From contig JAFDHD010000003.1 in the NCBI GenBank assembly GCA_019308995.1, positions 1 through 64,000 on the forward strand: a stretch of 64,000 nt of DNA, written 5' to 3'. The DNA comes from Deltaproteobacteria bacterium (GTDB taxonomy: Bacteria; Desulfobacterota; Desulfarculia; Adiutricales; JAFDHD01). The position numbers and the translations under genes are program-made. The notes under the pieces are model-generated. The model was not told where the DNA came from, ran no database searches, and saw nothing but the letters and a program-made list of their open reading frames with translations. This document shows positions 17,040-26,904 of the stretch, one piece after another (position 1 is the stretch's first letter; each line of letters opens with the position of its first letter).

Positions 17040-17942
17040 ATGAATTACAGTCATCTTCCAGTGATGCCTTTGGAAACGATGTCCGCCCTGAGTGTCGAGG
17101 AGGGTGGTCAGTATATAGATGGAACGATTGGTGGGGGGGGGCACGCCCGGTTGATCCTGGAGCGTATTGGACCCAAGGGCCGTCTCTTGGGTCTGGACCG
17201 GGATCCGGACGCTATCAGCTATCTCGAGGAGGTGCTCAAGCCTGCCGCATCTAATTTAACGTTGTATCATGGGAATTTCTCCCGGCTGGACATGATCCAG
17301 ACCAAACTTGGATGGGGGGCCGTGGACGGCATTATCCTTGATTTAGGCGTAAGTTCTTATCAGCTCGAGGAAGCGAACCGTGGGTTCTCTTTTCTGCGGG
17401 ATGAGAAATTGGACATGCGCATGGATCCCACTTCGGGAGAACCGGCGTCGGTTTTAGTCAACCGGCTTTCGGAAAAGGCCTTGGCCGACCTGATCTTCCG
17501 GTATGGAGAGGAGAGGAATTCTCGCCGTATCGCCCGGAACATCGTTCGTGCCCGGGAAAAGAGACCGTTGATCACTTCGTTCAGACTGGCCGAAGAGGTC
17601 CGAAAATCTTTTGCCAGGCCGGGAGGCCGAACCCGTATTCATCCAGCCACCCGCACCTTCCTGGCCCTGCGCCTCGCCGTTAACAATGAATTAGAACATC
17701 TGGAAAAGTTCCTCGCCCTGGCACCGCAACTGATAAAAGCGGGCGGGCGGTTGGTGGTCATCAGTTTTCATTCTTTGGAAGATCGTCTTGTCAAGAGAGC
17801 GCTTGTTCAACCGAAGCGAGCTCGGGAGGGGGAGGCATATTTGACGAGGCTGTATAAAAAACCAATTAGACCCACACCCGAGGAGATCGCCCGCAATCCC
17901 AGAGCCAGGAGCGCCAAACTTCGGGCTGGTGAGCGTGTTTGA
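17040..17942 (+). CDS. rsmH: 16S rRNA (cytosine-1402-N4)-methyltransferase RsmH (MraW)
   Basis: A 300-aa class I SAM-dependent methyltransferase. HLPVMPLETMSAL opens the family, DGTIGGGGHARLIL is the SAM-binding glycine loop, GLDRDPDAI contains the acidic ribose contact, DLGVSSYQLEEANRGFSF is a core family motif, and VISFHSLEDRLVK is near the C-terminus. ATG 17040 gives the family N-terminus; an in-frame TTG at 17034 directly after the mraZ stop would add two residues. It is the standard second gene of dcw clusters. Confidence 0.96.
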   Translation: MNYSHLPVMPLETMSALSVEEGGQYIDGTIGGGGHARLILERIGPKGRLLGLDRDPDAISYLEEVLKPAASNLTLYHGNFSRLDMIQTKLGWGAVDGIILDLGVSSYQLEEANRGFSFLRDEKLDMRMDPTSGEPASVLVNRLSEKALADLIFRYGEERNSRRIARNIVRAREKRPLITSFRLAEEVRKSFARPGGRTRIHPATRTFLALRLAVNNELEHLEKFLALAPQLIKAGGRLVVISFHSLEDRLVKRALVQPKRAREGEAYLTRLYKKPIRPTPEEIARNPRARSAKLRAGERV

Positions 17943-17951
17943 GGCGTTTGA

Positions 17952-18305
17952 ATGTCAACCGGCGCTTTACAGCAGGCCAGAGGCGGCTCCGTTACGATCC
18001 GGAAAGGAAATCGGAAAAAAGCGGTTTCTTTCTGGGCCAAGGGCTACCGGCTTTTCCTCGCCCTTTCGGTGGGGTTTTTAATAACCGTCTTTGCTTTTGC
18101 TTTCGTCTGGATTAATCACCAGGCGGTCCAGATTGGCTACGATATCACCAGGCTCAACCAGCAGCAATTGAAGCTCATTGACCTGAACCGGAAGCTCAGG
18201 GTGGAGTTGGCCAACCTGACCTCCCTGGATCGTCTGGAGCGCCTGGCCAAAAAAAAGCTCGGTCTGGTGGCTCCCAGGCCGGAGCAGGTTGTGGTTGTGG
18301 AATGA
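17952..18305 (+). CDS. ftsL: Cell division protein FtsL
   Basis: A 117-aa bitopic protein: a basic cytoplasmic N-terminus, one membrane helix at about residues 35-57 (LFLALSVGFLITVFAF), then a heptad-like coiled coil (TRLNQQQLKLIDLNRKLRVEL) and a C-terminal LDRLERLAKKKLGLVAP block. These features and its place between rsmH and ftsI identify it as FtsL, which joins FtsB and FtsQ at the septum. Sequence conservation in this family is low. Its stop overlaps ftsI by four bases (ATGA). Confidence 0.88.
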   Translation: MSTGALQQARGGSVTIRKGNRKKAVSFWAKGYRLFLALSVGFLITVFAFAFVWINHQAVQIGYDITRLNQQQLKLIDLNRKLRVELANLTSLDRLERLAKKKLGLVAPRPEQVVVVE

Positions 18306-20224
18306 AACCGTTTCAAGCCAGATGGACCAGGTTCAGGATTGTGCTGGTTTTTTGCGCCTTTCTGCTGGCGTGGGGTGGTCTGATCTGGCGGGCGGCCGGT
18401 CTTCAGATTCATAACCGGGATCGGTTGGTTGGCATTGCCGAACAGGAGTATCTCCGGAAAATCAAGCTTGTTCCTATTCGGGGGGATATTTTTGACAGAC
18501 ACGGGGAAAAGTTGGCCGTGAGTCTTAAGGTGGATTCGATCTATGCGGAACCGATCAGGCTTGATAACCCGGCCGCCCTTGCAACTCAATTAGCTCGTAT
18601 TCTGGATCTTAATCGGGATTTTATTTTAAAGAAGCTGAGCAGTAAGGCTCATTTTGTCTGGGTGAAACGGCAAGTTGATCCGGACGAAGCGGCTGCGGTC
18701 AGGGCTCTTGAAGTAAAAGGAATCGGGTTTATCAAGGAAAGCAAACGGTTTTATCCCAATCTCGGCCTGGCCGCACATGTCTTGGGGTTTGTCGGTGTGG
18801 ACGCTCAGGGTCTGGAAGGTCTGGAAGTGGCCTATGACGATTATTTTCGGGGTGAGGCGACCTCCCTGCCGGTCATGCGTGACGCCCTGGGCCGCACCTT
18901 TCAGGATCGGCTTTCCCGGAGTCGGCCCTGTGTCAAGGGGGCCAGCCTGACCTTGACCATAGACAGGCACATTCAGTTCGTGGTTGAAAAGGCCCTTGGC
19001 CGTGCCATGAAAGACTACAACGCCAGCTATGGAATTTCTATCGTTGTTCGGCCCCGGACGGGTGAAGTTTTAGCCCTGGCTGTAGCTCCGGCATACAACC
19101 CTAACGCTTACCGCCGTTACAAGCCCAGGCATTGGCGCAATATAGCACTGACGGACATGTTCGATCCGGGTTCGACCTTCAAGATCTTCCTGGTGGCAGC
19201 CGCTCTGGAAGAGGGCGCCGTCACGCCGCTTGATCGGTTTAACTGCGGGAACGGCTTTATGACCGTGGGCTCCCGTCTGATTCACGATTCACGAGCCTAC
19301 GGCTGGCTCACGGTTAATAAAATCGTCAAGTATTCCTCGAATATCGGGGCGGTCAAGATCGGCCAGACGCTGGGTTCGGATCGTTTCTACCGCTATCTCA
19401 GCCGGTTCGGTTTTGGCTCCAGGACAGGAATTGACCTGCCCGGTGAGTCGGGGGGCCTTGTCCGGCCTTACGATAAATGGACGGAGATTGACGCCGCCAA
19501 TATCGCCTTTGGACAGGGAATTTCCATTACGGCCATCCAACTGGTCATGGCCATGTCCGCCCTGGCTAACGACGGCTTGCTCATGCGTCCATTCATTGTT
19601 TCCAAGATCATTGATTCTTCTGGAAAAGTGATCAAAAGATATGGACCTCAAATTGTTCGTCGGGTCGTTTCGGAACAGACAGCCAGGGAAGTTCGGGAGA
19701 TGCTGAGGCTGGTGGTTGAAGAGGGAGGTACAGGGACCCTGGCTGAGCCTGATGGCTACCCGGCCGCGGGCAAGACCGGTACCGCTCAGAAGCTGGACCT
19801 GTCCACCCGCAGGTATTCCAAACGGAAATTTGTCAGTTCTTTCGTGGGCTTTATGCCTTACGACGATCCGGAACTGGCCATCCTGGTTGTCCTGGATGAG
19901 CCCTGGCCCAAATTCTTCGGCGGCTTGGTTGCGGCTCCGGCCTTTAAAGAGATTGGTGAGAAGGTCCTGCCGATCTTAAATGTAGCTCCCCGGTCCAGAC
20001 CGTCGGTGTTGACCAGTTCTCTTGAAACGAAAAAGAAAGTAAGGGTATCGGCTCAAAGGAAACCGTTCCTCAGCTTAAGCCCGGGAAACAAATCCTCAAA
20101 CACCAAACCCATGTCAGGCATTACTCATGTCCACACTCCGGTCCGGGTGTCGCATCCCGGGGCTGAAGTATCGTCCAGGCCGACTGATCTCTCGCGGTGG
20201 ACCGGCTTAACGCCTCATGGTTAA
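18302..20224 (+). CDS. ftsI: Septal peptidoglycan transpeptidase FtsI (PBP3)
   Basis: A 640-aa class B penicillin-binding protein. One membrane helix lies at about residues 10-30. The dimerisation domain includes RGDIFDRHGEKLAVS. The transpeptidase domain has the catalytic SxxK in DPGSTFKIF near residue 291, the SxN in KYSSNIGAVKIG, and KTGTAQK. The final 60 residues are a Ser/Pro/Arg-rich tail that lacks the PASTA domains many Desulfobacterota homologs carry. Its stop overlaps the possible upstream murE start by 8 bp. It crosslinks septal peptidoglycan together with FtsW. Confidence 0.95.
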   Translation: MKPFQARWTRFRIVLVFCAFLLAWGGLIWRAAGLQIHNRDRLVGIAEQEYLRKIKLVPIRGDIFDRHGEKLAVSLKVDSIYAEPIRLDNPAALATQLARILDLNRDFILKKLSSKAHFVWVKRQVDPDEAAAVRALEVKGIGFIKESKRFYPNLGLAAHVLGFVGVDAQGLEGLEVAYDDYFRGEATSLPVMRDALGRTFQDRLSRSRPCVKGASLTLTIDRHIQFVVEKALGRAMKDYNASYGISIVVRPRTGEVLALAVAPAYNPNAYRRYKPRHWRNIALTDMFDPGSTFKIFLVAAALEEGAVTPLDRFNCGNGFMTVGSRLIHDSRAYGWLTVNKIVKYSSNIGAVKIGQTLGSDRFYRYLSRFGFGSRTGIDLPGESGGLVRPYDKWTEIDAANIAFGQGISITAIQLVMAMSALANDGLLMRPFIVSKIIDSSGKVIKRYGPQIVRRVVSEQTAREVREMLRLVVEEGGTGTLAEPDGYPAAGKTGTAQKLDLSTRRYSKRKFVSSFVGFMPYDDPELAILVVLDEPWPKFFGGLVAAPAFKEIGEKVLPILNVAPRSRPSVLTSSLETKKKVRVSAQRKPFLSLSPGNKSSNTKPMSGITHVHTPVRVSHPGAEVSSRPTDLSRWTGLTPHG

Positions 20225-20249
20225 ATCGGAATGGGTTCGAGTTAGAGCC

Positions 20250-21776
20250 ATGAAACTGAAAAAGCTCATAACTGCCAATGAAATTATAGATTTTAACGGT
20301 GATCCGGAGACAGAGGTTTCATCAGTCGCCTATGATTCCCGGGCTGTAACGCCAGGGTCTCTTTTTATCGCTGTCAAGGGTCATCTCGATGATGGACGTC
20401 GTTATGTGAAGGAAGCGGTGAAGGCCGGAGCGATGGCGATTATGGTTGACGAGCCACTGAGCCAGGACCCCGGAGTGCCTGTGATTATGGTTTCAGATAC
20501 CAGGCGAGGTATGGCTCTGGCCGCGGCCGAATTTTATGGACATCCCGCCGAGAAGCTTGTCATGATCGGGATTACCGGGACCAAAGGCAAGACGACCACG
20601 GCCTTTTTGCTCGAATCAATCCTGAAGCAGGCCGGTCAAGCCACCGGGCTTATGGGAACGATCAAAATCAGTTACGCCGGAAAGGAACGGCCGTCTGTTA
20701 TCACCACTCCCGAGGGTGTAGATTTACAGAAATACCTCCACGAGATGGTGCAGCATGGCGTGACGCACACTGTATTTGAGGTCTCCTCCCACGCCCTGGC
20801 GCTGTCCCGCGTCGCTGGCTGTGAGTTCGATGTCGGCGTCTTTACCAACCTTGGCCGGGACCACCTCGATTACCACCGGGACATGACTTCCTATTATGAG
20901 GCCAAACGGCGCCTGTTTTACGAGTTTTTAACCGGCGTGCACCTGGATGGCGGACCCAGAGCCGTCATCAACGTGGATGATGAATGGGGCCGGAAGATGG
21001 CCGCTGAGATGGGTCCTGAGGTCATCACCTTTGCCATAGAATCGGAGGCGGACCTGACGGCCCGAGAAATTAAAAATGATCGTCTGGCCCTCTCGGCGCA
21101 GCTTGTCATCCCGGCCGGTGAGCTTGAGGTTCATACTCACCTGCTTGGCAGTTTTAATCTCTATAATCTTCTGGCTGCCTCGGGTGCAGCTTTGGCTTTA
21201 GGGATCGAGATGGAGCATATTGCGGCCGGTCTGGAGTCAATAGCGAGCGTGCCCGGCCGGCTGGAGAGGATCGGCCATAATGACGATTTCCTGGTCCTGG
21301 TTGACTATGCTCACACCACGGAAGCCCTGATCAAGGCCCTGGAATCCGCTCGGGAGCTGGCTCCGGGAAGATTGTTCACTGTTTTCGGCTGCGGTGGGGA
21401 TCGTGATAAATCCAAGCGGCACCACATGGGCCGGGCCGCCGGAAGGCTGTCCGATCTGGCCGTCGTCACAAACGACAACCCCCGGACCGAAGACCCGGCG
21501 GCCATCATTAAACAGATCGAACCCGGGCTGCTCGGTTTGGATCTTCACCGCTGGGAACCCGGCGAAACCAATAGCAGCTATCCCCCGGGTTCTTATGCAA
21601 TCATTCCGGACAGGCGGAAGGCGCTGCAGCTCGGTGTTCGTCTGATGCGTTCTGGAGATATCCTGCTCGTGGCCGGTAAGGGTCACGAAAGTTACCAGAT
21701 CATGGGCCGGGAGAAGATTCACTTCGATGATCGAGAGGAAGCCTTGATGGCCTTGAAAATGGAAGGCAAGACTTGA
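20250..21776 (+). CDS. murE: UDP-MurNAc-tripeptide synthetase MurE
   Basis: A 508-aa Mur ligase that adds the third stem-peptide residue. GITGTKGKTTTAFLLESIL is the ATP P-loop, EVSSHALALSRVAGC and FTNLGRDHLDYH are central-domain landmarks, and TNDNPRTEDP is the meso-diaminopimelate specificity motif (DNPR), so the organism probably has DAP-type peptidoglycan. ATG 20250 (MKLKKLI) matches the family N-terminus; an upstream ATG at 20217 would add 11 residues and overlap ftsI. Neither start has a strong Shine-Dalgarno sequence. It overlaps murF by four bases. Confidence 0.95.
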   Translation: MKLKKLITANEIIDFNGDPETEVSSVAYDSRAVTPGSLFIAVKGHLDDGRRYVKEAVKAGAMAIMVDEPLSQDPGVPVIMVSDTRRGMALAAAEFYGHPAEKLVMIGITGTKGKTTTAFLLESILKQAGQATGLMGTIKISYAGKERPSVITTPEGVDLQKYLHEMVQHGVTHTVFEVSSHALALSRVAGCEFDVGVFTNLGRDHLDYHRDMTSYYEAKRRLFYEFLTGVHLDGGPRAVINVDDEWGRKMAAEMGPEVITFAIESEADLTAREIKNDRLALSAQLVIPAGELEVHTHLLGSFNLYNLLAASGAALALGIEMEHIAAGLESIASVPGRLERIGHNDDFLVLVDYAHTTEALIKALESARELAPGRLFTVFGCGGDRDKSKRHHMGRAAGRLSDLAVVTNDNPRTEDPAAIIKQIEPGLLGLDLHRWEPGETNSSYPPGSYAIIPDRRKALQLGVRLMRSGDILLVAGKGHESYQIMGREKIHFDDREEALMALKMEGKT

Positions 21777-23170
21777 GCGGGTTCAGTCTCACCCTTGCCG
21801 AGGTGGCGCAGGCTCTGAGGCTTGAGTCTGAGGCAAACTATGCCCGGCTTACTTTTCCCGGCGTGAGTACGGATACCAGGAATCTAAAAGGCGGTGAACT
21901 ATTCGTGGCCCTGAAAGGCGAGCGATTTAACGGGCATGATTATCTGAAGCAGGCTTTTGATAAAGGAGCGGCGGCGGCTGTGGTTAATCGGCATGGGGAG
22001 CTGAAGGGCCGCCTAATGCTGAGAGTACCTGACACCCTGCGGGCTCTGGGAGACCTGGCGGCTTACCTCAGGCGGCGTCAGACCCTCAAGGTTGTTGCCA
22101 TAACCGGCTCCAATGGTAAGACCACCACCAGAGAGATGACGGTCAGGATTTTAAAACAGTCATTCAACGTCCTGGCGGCGTCGGCTAACTTCAATAACCT
22201 GATCGGTCTGCCGCTGACCCTGTTTAACCTCAGGCCGGAGCACCAGGTGGCCGTTCTGGAAATGGGTACGAACAGGTTTGGAGAGATCAGCCGCCTGACG
22301 GAAATCGCCGACCCGGACGTAGCCCTGGTGACCAGCATTGCCCCGGCTCACCTCGAAGGGTTGGGCGGTCTTGAAGGAGTGGCTCGTGCCAAGGGTGAGC
22401 TTTATGATGGGTTGAAAAACGGGGCCGTGGCGCTGGTCAACCTGGATGACCCCCTGGTAGTCCGGATCGCCGGGACTTACAGCGGGCCGCGTTTGTCTTT
22501 TGGTTTCAGCCGCCAGGCCGAGGTGCAGGCTCGAAAACTCAAGCATCGAGGCCTTAAGGGCTCCGGCTTCGAATTGGTGACCCCCAAAGGATCAGTAACG
22601 GTCAGGCTTCCACTGTACGGTCGGCATAATATCAGCAACGCCTTGGCTGCAGCGGCAGTGTCCCTGTCCATGGGAGTTACGCCGGCTCGAATTCGAGACG
22701 CCCTGTCCGGGATGAAGCCTTTTCCCGGGAGATTGGAGCTGAAACGGCTATCCGGACCGATTTACCTCCTGGATGACACGTACAATGCCAATCCGGTCTC
22801 GGTCGAGGCGGCCCTGTCCGTGCTCAAGCGCCTGAAAGGCCGGGGACGGGCGGTGGCCGTATTGGGAGATATGTTCGAGCTGGGAGCCGAGAGCGAAGCC
22901 GAACATGCCCGGATAGGTCGAGTGGCGGCAGAAACCGGTTTGGACCTGCTGGTCGGAGTCGGTCCGCTGGCCAAGGTTCTCATCGGCTCGGCCCGCCGGA
23001 CTGGTTTGTCCAGGGACAGACTGCACTGGTTTGAAGATCAAGACCAGGCCGGTCTTTGGCTCAAGGCCGAATTACGCCCCCTGGACCGAGTGCTAATCAA
23101 GGGGTCCCGAGGCATGCACCTGGAAAGAATTGTCAGCTGTCTTGAAAGGCAGGAAGGAGGCCAGGGGTGA
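21773..23170 (+). CDS. murF: UDP-MurNAc-tripeptide:D-Ala-D-Ala ligase MurF
   Basis: A 465-aa Mur ligase that adds D-Ala-D-Ala. [19 protein letters not shown] is the P-loop, [12 protein letters not shown] and [20 protein letters not shown] are MurF signatures, and [16 protein letters not shown] is a C-terminal motif. It starts at TTG 21773 inside the murE stop (TTGA overlap) and ends overlapping the mraY GTG (GTGA). The D-Ala-D-Ala ligase that would supply its substrate is not in this cluster. Confidence 0.95.
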   Translation: MSGFSLTLAEVAQALRLESEANYARLTFPGVSTDTRNLKGGELFVALKGERFNGHDYLKQAFDKGAAAAVVNRHGELKGRLMLRVPDTLRALGDLAAYLRRRQTLKVVAITGSNGKTTTREMTVRILKQSFNVLAASANFNNLIGLPLTLFNLRPEHQVAVLEMGTNRFGEISRLTEIADPDVALVTSIAPAHLEGLGGLEGVARAKGELYDGLKNGAVALVNLDDPLVVRIAGTYSGPRLSFGFSRQAEVQARKLKHRGLKGSGFELVTPKGSVTVRLPLYGRHNISNALAAAAVSLSMGVTPARIRDALSGMKPFPGRLELKRLSGPIYLLDDTYNANPVSVEAALSVLKRLKGRGRAVAVLGDMFELGAESEAEHARIGRVAAETGLDLLVGVGPLAKVLIGSARRTGLSRDRLHWFEDQDQAGLWLKAELRPLDRVLIKGSRGMHLERIVSCLERQEGGQG

Positions 23171-24246
23171 TCTATCATATCCTCTATCCGCTCCATACCG
23201 TTCTCCCGGTTTTTAACGTCTTTCGTTATATCACCTTCAGGACCATTTATGCCTCCATGACCGCCCTTCTGATCAGTTTCATCATCGCTCCCTGGTTTAT
23301 TCGGAAGGTCAAACAATATCAGATCCGCCAGTACATTCAGGAGGATGGCCCGGCCGCCCACCAGAACAAGGCCGGAACCCCAACCATGGGCGGGGTCTTT
23401 ATTTTATTTTCATCCCTTGTGGCCGGCCTGCTTTGGGCCGATCTGACCAATATCTATATCTGGCTTTTGATCTTCGTGGCGCTCGCTTTTGGATTGATCG
23501 GCTTTTTAGACGATTTCCTCATGCTCCGCCGCAAGAACAACAGGGGCCTTTCCGTGCGGTCTAAGATTTTCTGGCAGGTTGTTGTCGCGCTGGGTGTGGG
23601 GATCTTCCTCTATCTTTATCCTGATTATGATACCCGGTTCGCCGTTCCCTTTTTCAAAGGAGTTCAGCCCGACTTGGGTCTGGGTTATGTACTGCTTGCG
23701 GTTCTGGTTATCGTCGGCGCCTCTAACGCCGTCAACCTGACCGACGGACTTGATGGGCTGGCCATCGGGCCTTTCCTGATCGCCATGGGCACTTACCTGA
23801 TTTTTTCTTATCTCGCCGGGCACGTGAAGATCGCAGAGTATCTGCAGATACCATTTTCTCCTGGCGTCGGCGAGGTCACAGTCCTCTGCGGGGCTCTGGC
23901 CGGGGCAAGTATCGGCTTCCTGTGGTTCAACACCTATCCGGCTCAAATCTTCATGGGCGATGTCGGTGCTCTGCCTTTGGGGGCTTTGCTTGGTACGGTG
24001 GCATTGCTGGTGAAACAGGAATTACTGCTTATTTTAGTCGGCGGCATTTTTGTCATCGAAACGATCTCGGTCATTATGCAGGTTGGGTTTTTCAAGGCCA
24101 CTAACGGCAAGCGGATCTTCCGCATGGCTCCGGTGCATCATCACTTTGAGCTCAAGGGTTGGGCTGAGCCCAAGGTTATTGTCAGGTTCTGGATCATTGC
24201 CGCAATTTTGAGTCTGATTGCCATCAGCACCTTGAAGCTGAGGTAG
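23167..24246 (+). CDS. mraY: Phospho-N-acetylmuramoyl-pentapeptide transferase MraY
   Basis: A 359-aa polytopic membrane enzyme with about ten helices that makes lipid I from UDP-MurNAc-pentapeptide and undecaprenyl phosphate. [11 protein letters not shown], the aspartate pair in [21 protein letters not shown], and [23 protein letters not shown] are the diagnostic motifs. The GTG start overlaps the murF stop. A 50-codon ORF follows 8 bp later, before murD. Confidence 0.97.
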   Translation: MIYHILYPLHTVLPVFNVFRYITFRTIYASMTALLISFIIAPWFIRKVKQYQIRQYIQEDGPAAHQNKAGTPTMGGVFILFSSLVAGLLWADLTNIYIWLLIFVALAFGLIGFLDDFLMLRRKNNRGLSVRSKIFWQVVVALGVGIFLYLYPDYDTRFAVPFFKGVQPDLGLGYVLLAVLVIVGASNAVNLTDGLDGLAIGPFLIAMGTYLIFSYLAGHVKIAEYLQIPFSPGVGEVTVLCGALAGASIGFLWFNTYPAQIFMGDVGALPLGALLGTVALLVKQELLLILVGGIFVIETISVIMQVGFFKATNGKRIFRMAPVHHHFELKGWAEPKVIVRFWIIAAILSLIAISTLKLR

Positions 24247-24254
24247 AGGGATCA

Positions 24255-24407
24255 ATGGTCAAGGGAATTCGTCTGTTCTGTCAACATTTCTTCAACCCGT
24301 TGCATCTTTACTGCCGTTTTCTTGACCTGGGCCTGCCGCCGAGTTTATCACGGCGAGTCTGCTATCTGTATGAACGCTTGCTCATAGCGCGAGGTCGTAA
24401 CTTGTGA
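24255..24407 (+). CDS. Small 50-aa protein between mraY and murD
   Basis: An ATG-to-TGA ORF of 50 codons filling the mraY-murD gap. AGAGGG precedes the ATG with near-ideal spacing, and the TGA overlaps the murD start (TGATG), the arrangement used by nearly all other genes in this cluster. The peptide contains FFNPLHLYCRFLDLGLPPS, then SRRVCYLYERLL, with three or more Cys, many aromatic and Arg/Leu residues, and no signal peptide. A central amphipathic helix seems possible. I recognise no named family. Without it, mraY and murD would be 160 bp apart, unlike any other pair in the cluster apart from the ftsQ-ftsA gap. Confidence 0.6.
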   Translation: MVKGIRLFCQHFFNPLHLYCRFLDLGLPPSLSRRVCYLYERLLIARGRNL

Positions 24408-25780
24408 TGGTTGAACTCCAAATAGAGACTGCATCGGATCTGGCCGGCCGGCGGGTGGTGGTGGTAGGCCTGGCCCGGACCGGACTGGCCGTGGCCGAGT
24501 TTCTGCTCAGCCAGGGTTCAGAAGTGGTGGCCACCGATATTTTGCCTGCCGAAAGATTGGACGAACAGATCAAGACCCTGGCCACGAGGGGCGCGGTCCT
24601 GGAACTGGGAGGTCACCAGAATGAGACCTTCCTGGAAGCGGACTTGATTGTGGTCAGCCCGGGCGTGCCGCCGACGATCCAGCCGCTTCAAATGGCTTTG
24701 GCCAAGGGTGTGCCCGTCATAGGGGAGCTGGAGTTTGCTTCATTTTATGTTACCGCGCCTCTCATCGCAGTCACCGGCACTAATGGCAAGTCCACCACGA
24801 CCGCCCTCATCGGCGAAATACTGCAGGCGGCTGGCAGGAGGGTCTTTGTCGGTGGAAACATCGGGAACCCGCTCATGAATGCCGTCAACAGCAGAGAGAA
24901 GTTCGATCTGGCCGTGGTTGAGGTTTCCAGTTTTCAACTGGAAGGTGTGGAATCATTCCACCCGAAGGTAGCCCTGCACCTGAACCTGACGCCGGACCAT
25001 CTGGATCGTCATGTTCATTTTAGCGCCTATGCCGAAGCCAAGGCCCGCCTTTTTTCTCGTCAGACTACGGATGACACGGCGATTTTGAACGCAGACGATG
25101 ATCAGGTCGCCGCGATAAGGACCCGGGCCAGACGCCTTATGTTCAGCCGCAGGCATGAGCTTGGAAACGGGGCCTTTATTAAAGAGGGAAAGATCGTCCT
25201 GGCTCAAGGCGGCCGCCCGCTCGGGGAGCTGCCGCTTGAAGAGCTGAGCCTAACGGGCAGCCATAATCATGAAAACGTCATGGCTGCCTTGCTGGCAGCC
25301 TGGGCTTTGGGAATCGAAACAGAGACCACCCTTGAGGCTGCGGCGCGCTTTCAGGGGTTGCCTCACCGGGTTGAATTCATCGGTCGGTATGGCGGCGTGC
25401 GTTACTACAACGATTCCAAGGCCACGAATGTCGGAGCGGTTATCAGGTCTGTGGAAGGTTTCAGCGAGCCGGTTATCCTCATTGCCGGAGGGCGGGACAA
25501 GGACAGCGACTTCACTTTGCTTCGTCCGGCAGTCCGGGGGAAGGTCCGGTTCATGATTCTCCTGGGTGAGGCTCGAAAGAAGATGGCTCAAGCCCTAAAA
25601 GGCACAGGTGATTCCTGTTTTGCCCGGGACATGGCTGAGGCGGTCGCCTTGGCCAGGAAGAAAGCGAAACCCGGAGAGGTGGTTCTTCTTTCACCGGGCT
25701 GCGCCAGTTTTGACATGTTCACTGACTATGCTCACCGGGGCCGGGTCTTTACTGATCTGGTCCGGCGCGGGGACGCTTGA
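24407..25780 (+). CDS. murD: UDP-N-acetylmuramoylalanine--D-glutamate ligase MurD
   Basis: A 457-aa Mur ligase that adds D-Glu. The N-terminal VVVVGLARTGLAVAEFL binds UDP, AVTGTNGKSTTTALIGEIL is the P-loop, EVSSFQLEGV and LNLTPDHLDRH belong to the central domain, and YNDSKATNVGAV and LSPGCASFDMFTDYAHRG are MurD C-terminal signatures. ATG 24407 overlaps the small ORF stop by one base; a GTG at 24404 is also in frame. It ends overlapping ftsW (TGATG). Confidence 0.96.
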   Translation: MVELQIETASDLAGRRVVVVGLARTGLAVAEFLLSQGSEVVATDILPAERLDEQIKTLATRGAVLELGGHQNETFLEADLIVVSPGVPPTIQPLQMALAKGVPVIGELEFASFYVTAPLIAVTGTNGKSTTTALIGEILQAAGRRVFVGGNIGNPLMNAVNSREKFDLAVVEVSSFQLEGVESFHPKVALHLNLTPDHLDRHVHFSAYAEAKARLFSRQTTDDTAILNADDDQVAAIRTRARRLMFSRRHELGNGAFIKEGKIVLAQGGRPLGELPLEELSLTGSHNHENVMAALLAAWALGIETETTLEAAARFQGLPHRVEFIGRYGGVRYYNDSKATNVGAVIRSVEGFSEPVILIAGGRDKDSDFTLLRPAVRGKVRFMILLGEARKKMAQALKGTGDSCFARDMAEAVALARKKAKPGEVVLLSPGCASFDMFTDYAHRGRVFTDLVRRGDA

Positions 25781-26904
25781 TGGTTGAGAAGAAAACAGCC
25801 GGGCAATGGGATTATATTCTATTGCTGACCACACTGGTCCTGGTAGGCGGAGGTTTGGTCATGGTCCTCTCCGCCAGCTCCTTTATCGCGGAAAAGCGTT
25901 TCAACGACGTTTACTTCTTCTTCAAGCCGCAAGTGTTTTATATGCTTGGCGGCCTGGCCTTGATGCTGATCTTGAAAAACATTCCCTACCAGTTCTTCTG
26001 CCGCCTCTCGTATTTCTGGCTCCTGCTGGCTGTCATCGGTCTGGTCCTGGTTTTCGTTCCCGGGGTGGGGCATAAAGTCAGCGGGGCTTCCCGCTGGTTG
26101 CGCCTGGGCATATTCTCTGGACAGCCATCGGAGTTCGCCAAGTTCGCCCTGGTGACCTTTCTTGCCTCTTCACTCGCGGCTAAAAGGGACAAGGTCAAGA
26201 GTTTTGCCTATGGGCTGGCGCCTCATTTAATCATTTTAGGGATACTGGCCGGATTGATCGTGGTCGAACCGGACTTGGGCACTGCTATCACCCTGGTCAT
26301 CATTACCATGATCTTGTTATTCGTGGCTGGAGTTCGTGTTTCGTACCTTCTCTCCCTGCTCGGTCTGTCTGTTCCGGTGATCGCCTTTTTCATCATGCGG
26401 CACGGTTATCAGCTCAAAAGGATTTTCGCTTACATCGCCCCTTGGGACGACCCCTTGGACGCCGGTTATCACATTATTCATTCCTTTTACGCCTTTGGTC
26501 TGGGCGGGCTGACAGGAGTCGGGCCTGGAGCGGGCCGTCAGAAGCTGTTTTTTCTGCCCGAACCTCACACCGATTTCATTTTTTCCGTAGTCGGTGAGGA
26601 ACTGGGTTTTATCGGGGTAGTGGCTCTTTCTCTCCTTTTTCTGTGCTTGATCTGGAGAGGCATCGTCATCGCCTTGAACGCCTATGAACTGGAGGGGACC
26701 TATCTGGCCTTAGGGCTGACTTTGATTATCGGAGTTCAGGCCTTCCTGAACATGTATGTTGTGACCGGGCTTTTACCGACCAAGGGAATGGCTCTGCCTT
26801 TTTTCAGTTATGGGGGCTCTTCCTTGATTATGAGCTTCTGCTGCGTCGGGATCATGATGAACGTGGCTTCTCAGGGGAAAAGGGTGAGGGGAACCGATGT
26901 TTAG
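25780..26904 (+). CDS. ftsW: Lipid II polymerase FtsW
   Basis: A 374-aa SEDS-family membrane glycosyltransferase with about ten helices that polymerises septal glycan with FtsI. SEDS landmarks are VPGVGHKVSGASRWLRLG, QPSEFAKFALV, VVEPDLGTAI (with the catalytic Asp region), LGGLTGVGPGAGRQKLFFLPEPHTDFIFSVVGEELGF read in separated blocks, and PTKGMALPFFSYGGSS. ATG 25780 overlaps the murD stop; an in-frame TTG lies three bases upstream. Confidence 0.96.
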   Translation: MVEKKTAGQWDYILLLTTLVLVGGGLVMVLSASSFIAEKRFNDVYFFFKPQVFYMLGGLALMLILKNIPYQFFCRLSYFWLLLAVIGLVLVFVPGVGHKVSGASRWLRLGIFSGQPSEFAKFALVTFLASSLAAKRDKVKSFAYGLAPHLIILGILAGLIVVEPDLGTAITLVIITMILLFVAGVRVSYLLSLLGLSVPVIAFFIMRHGYQLKRIFAYIAPWDDPLDAGYHIIHSFYAFGLGGLTGVGPGAGRQKLFFLPEPHTDFIFSVVGEELGFIGVVALSLLFLCLIWRGIVIALNAYELEGTYLALGLTLIIGVQAFLNMYVVTGLLPTKGMALPFFSYGGSSLIMSFCCVGIMMNVASQGKRVRGTDV

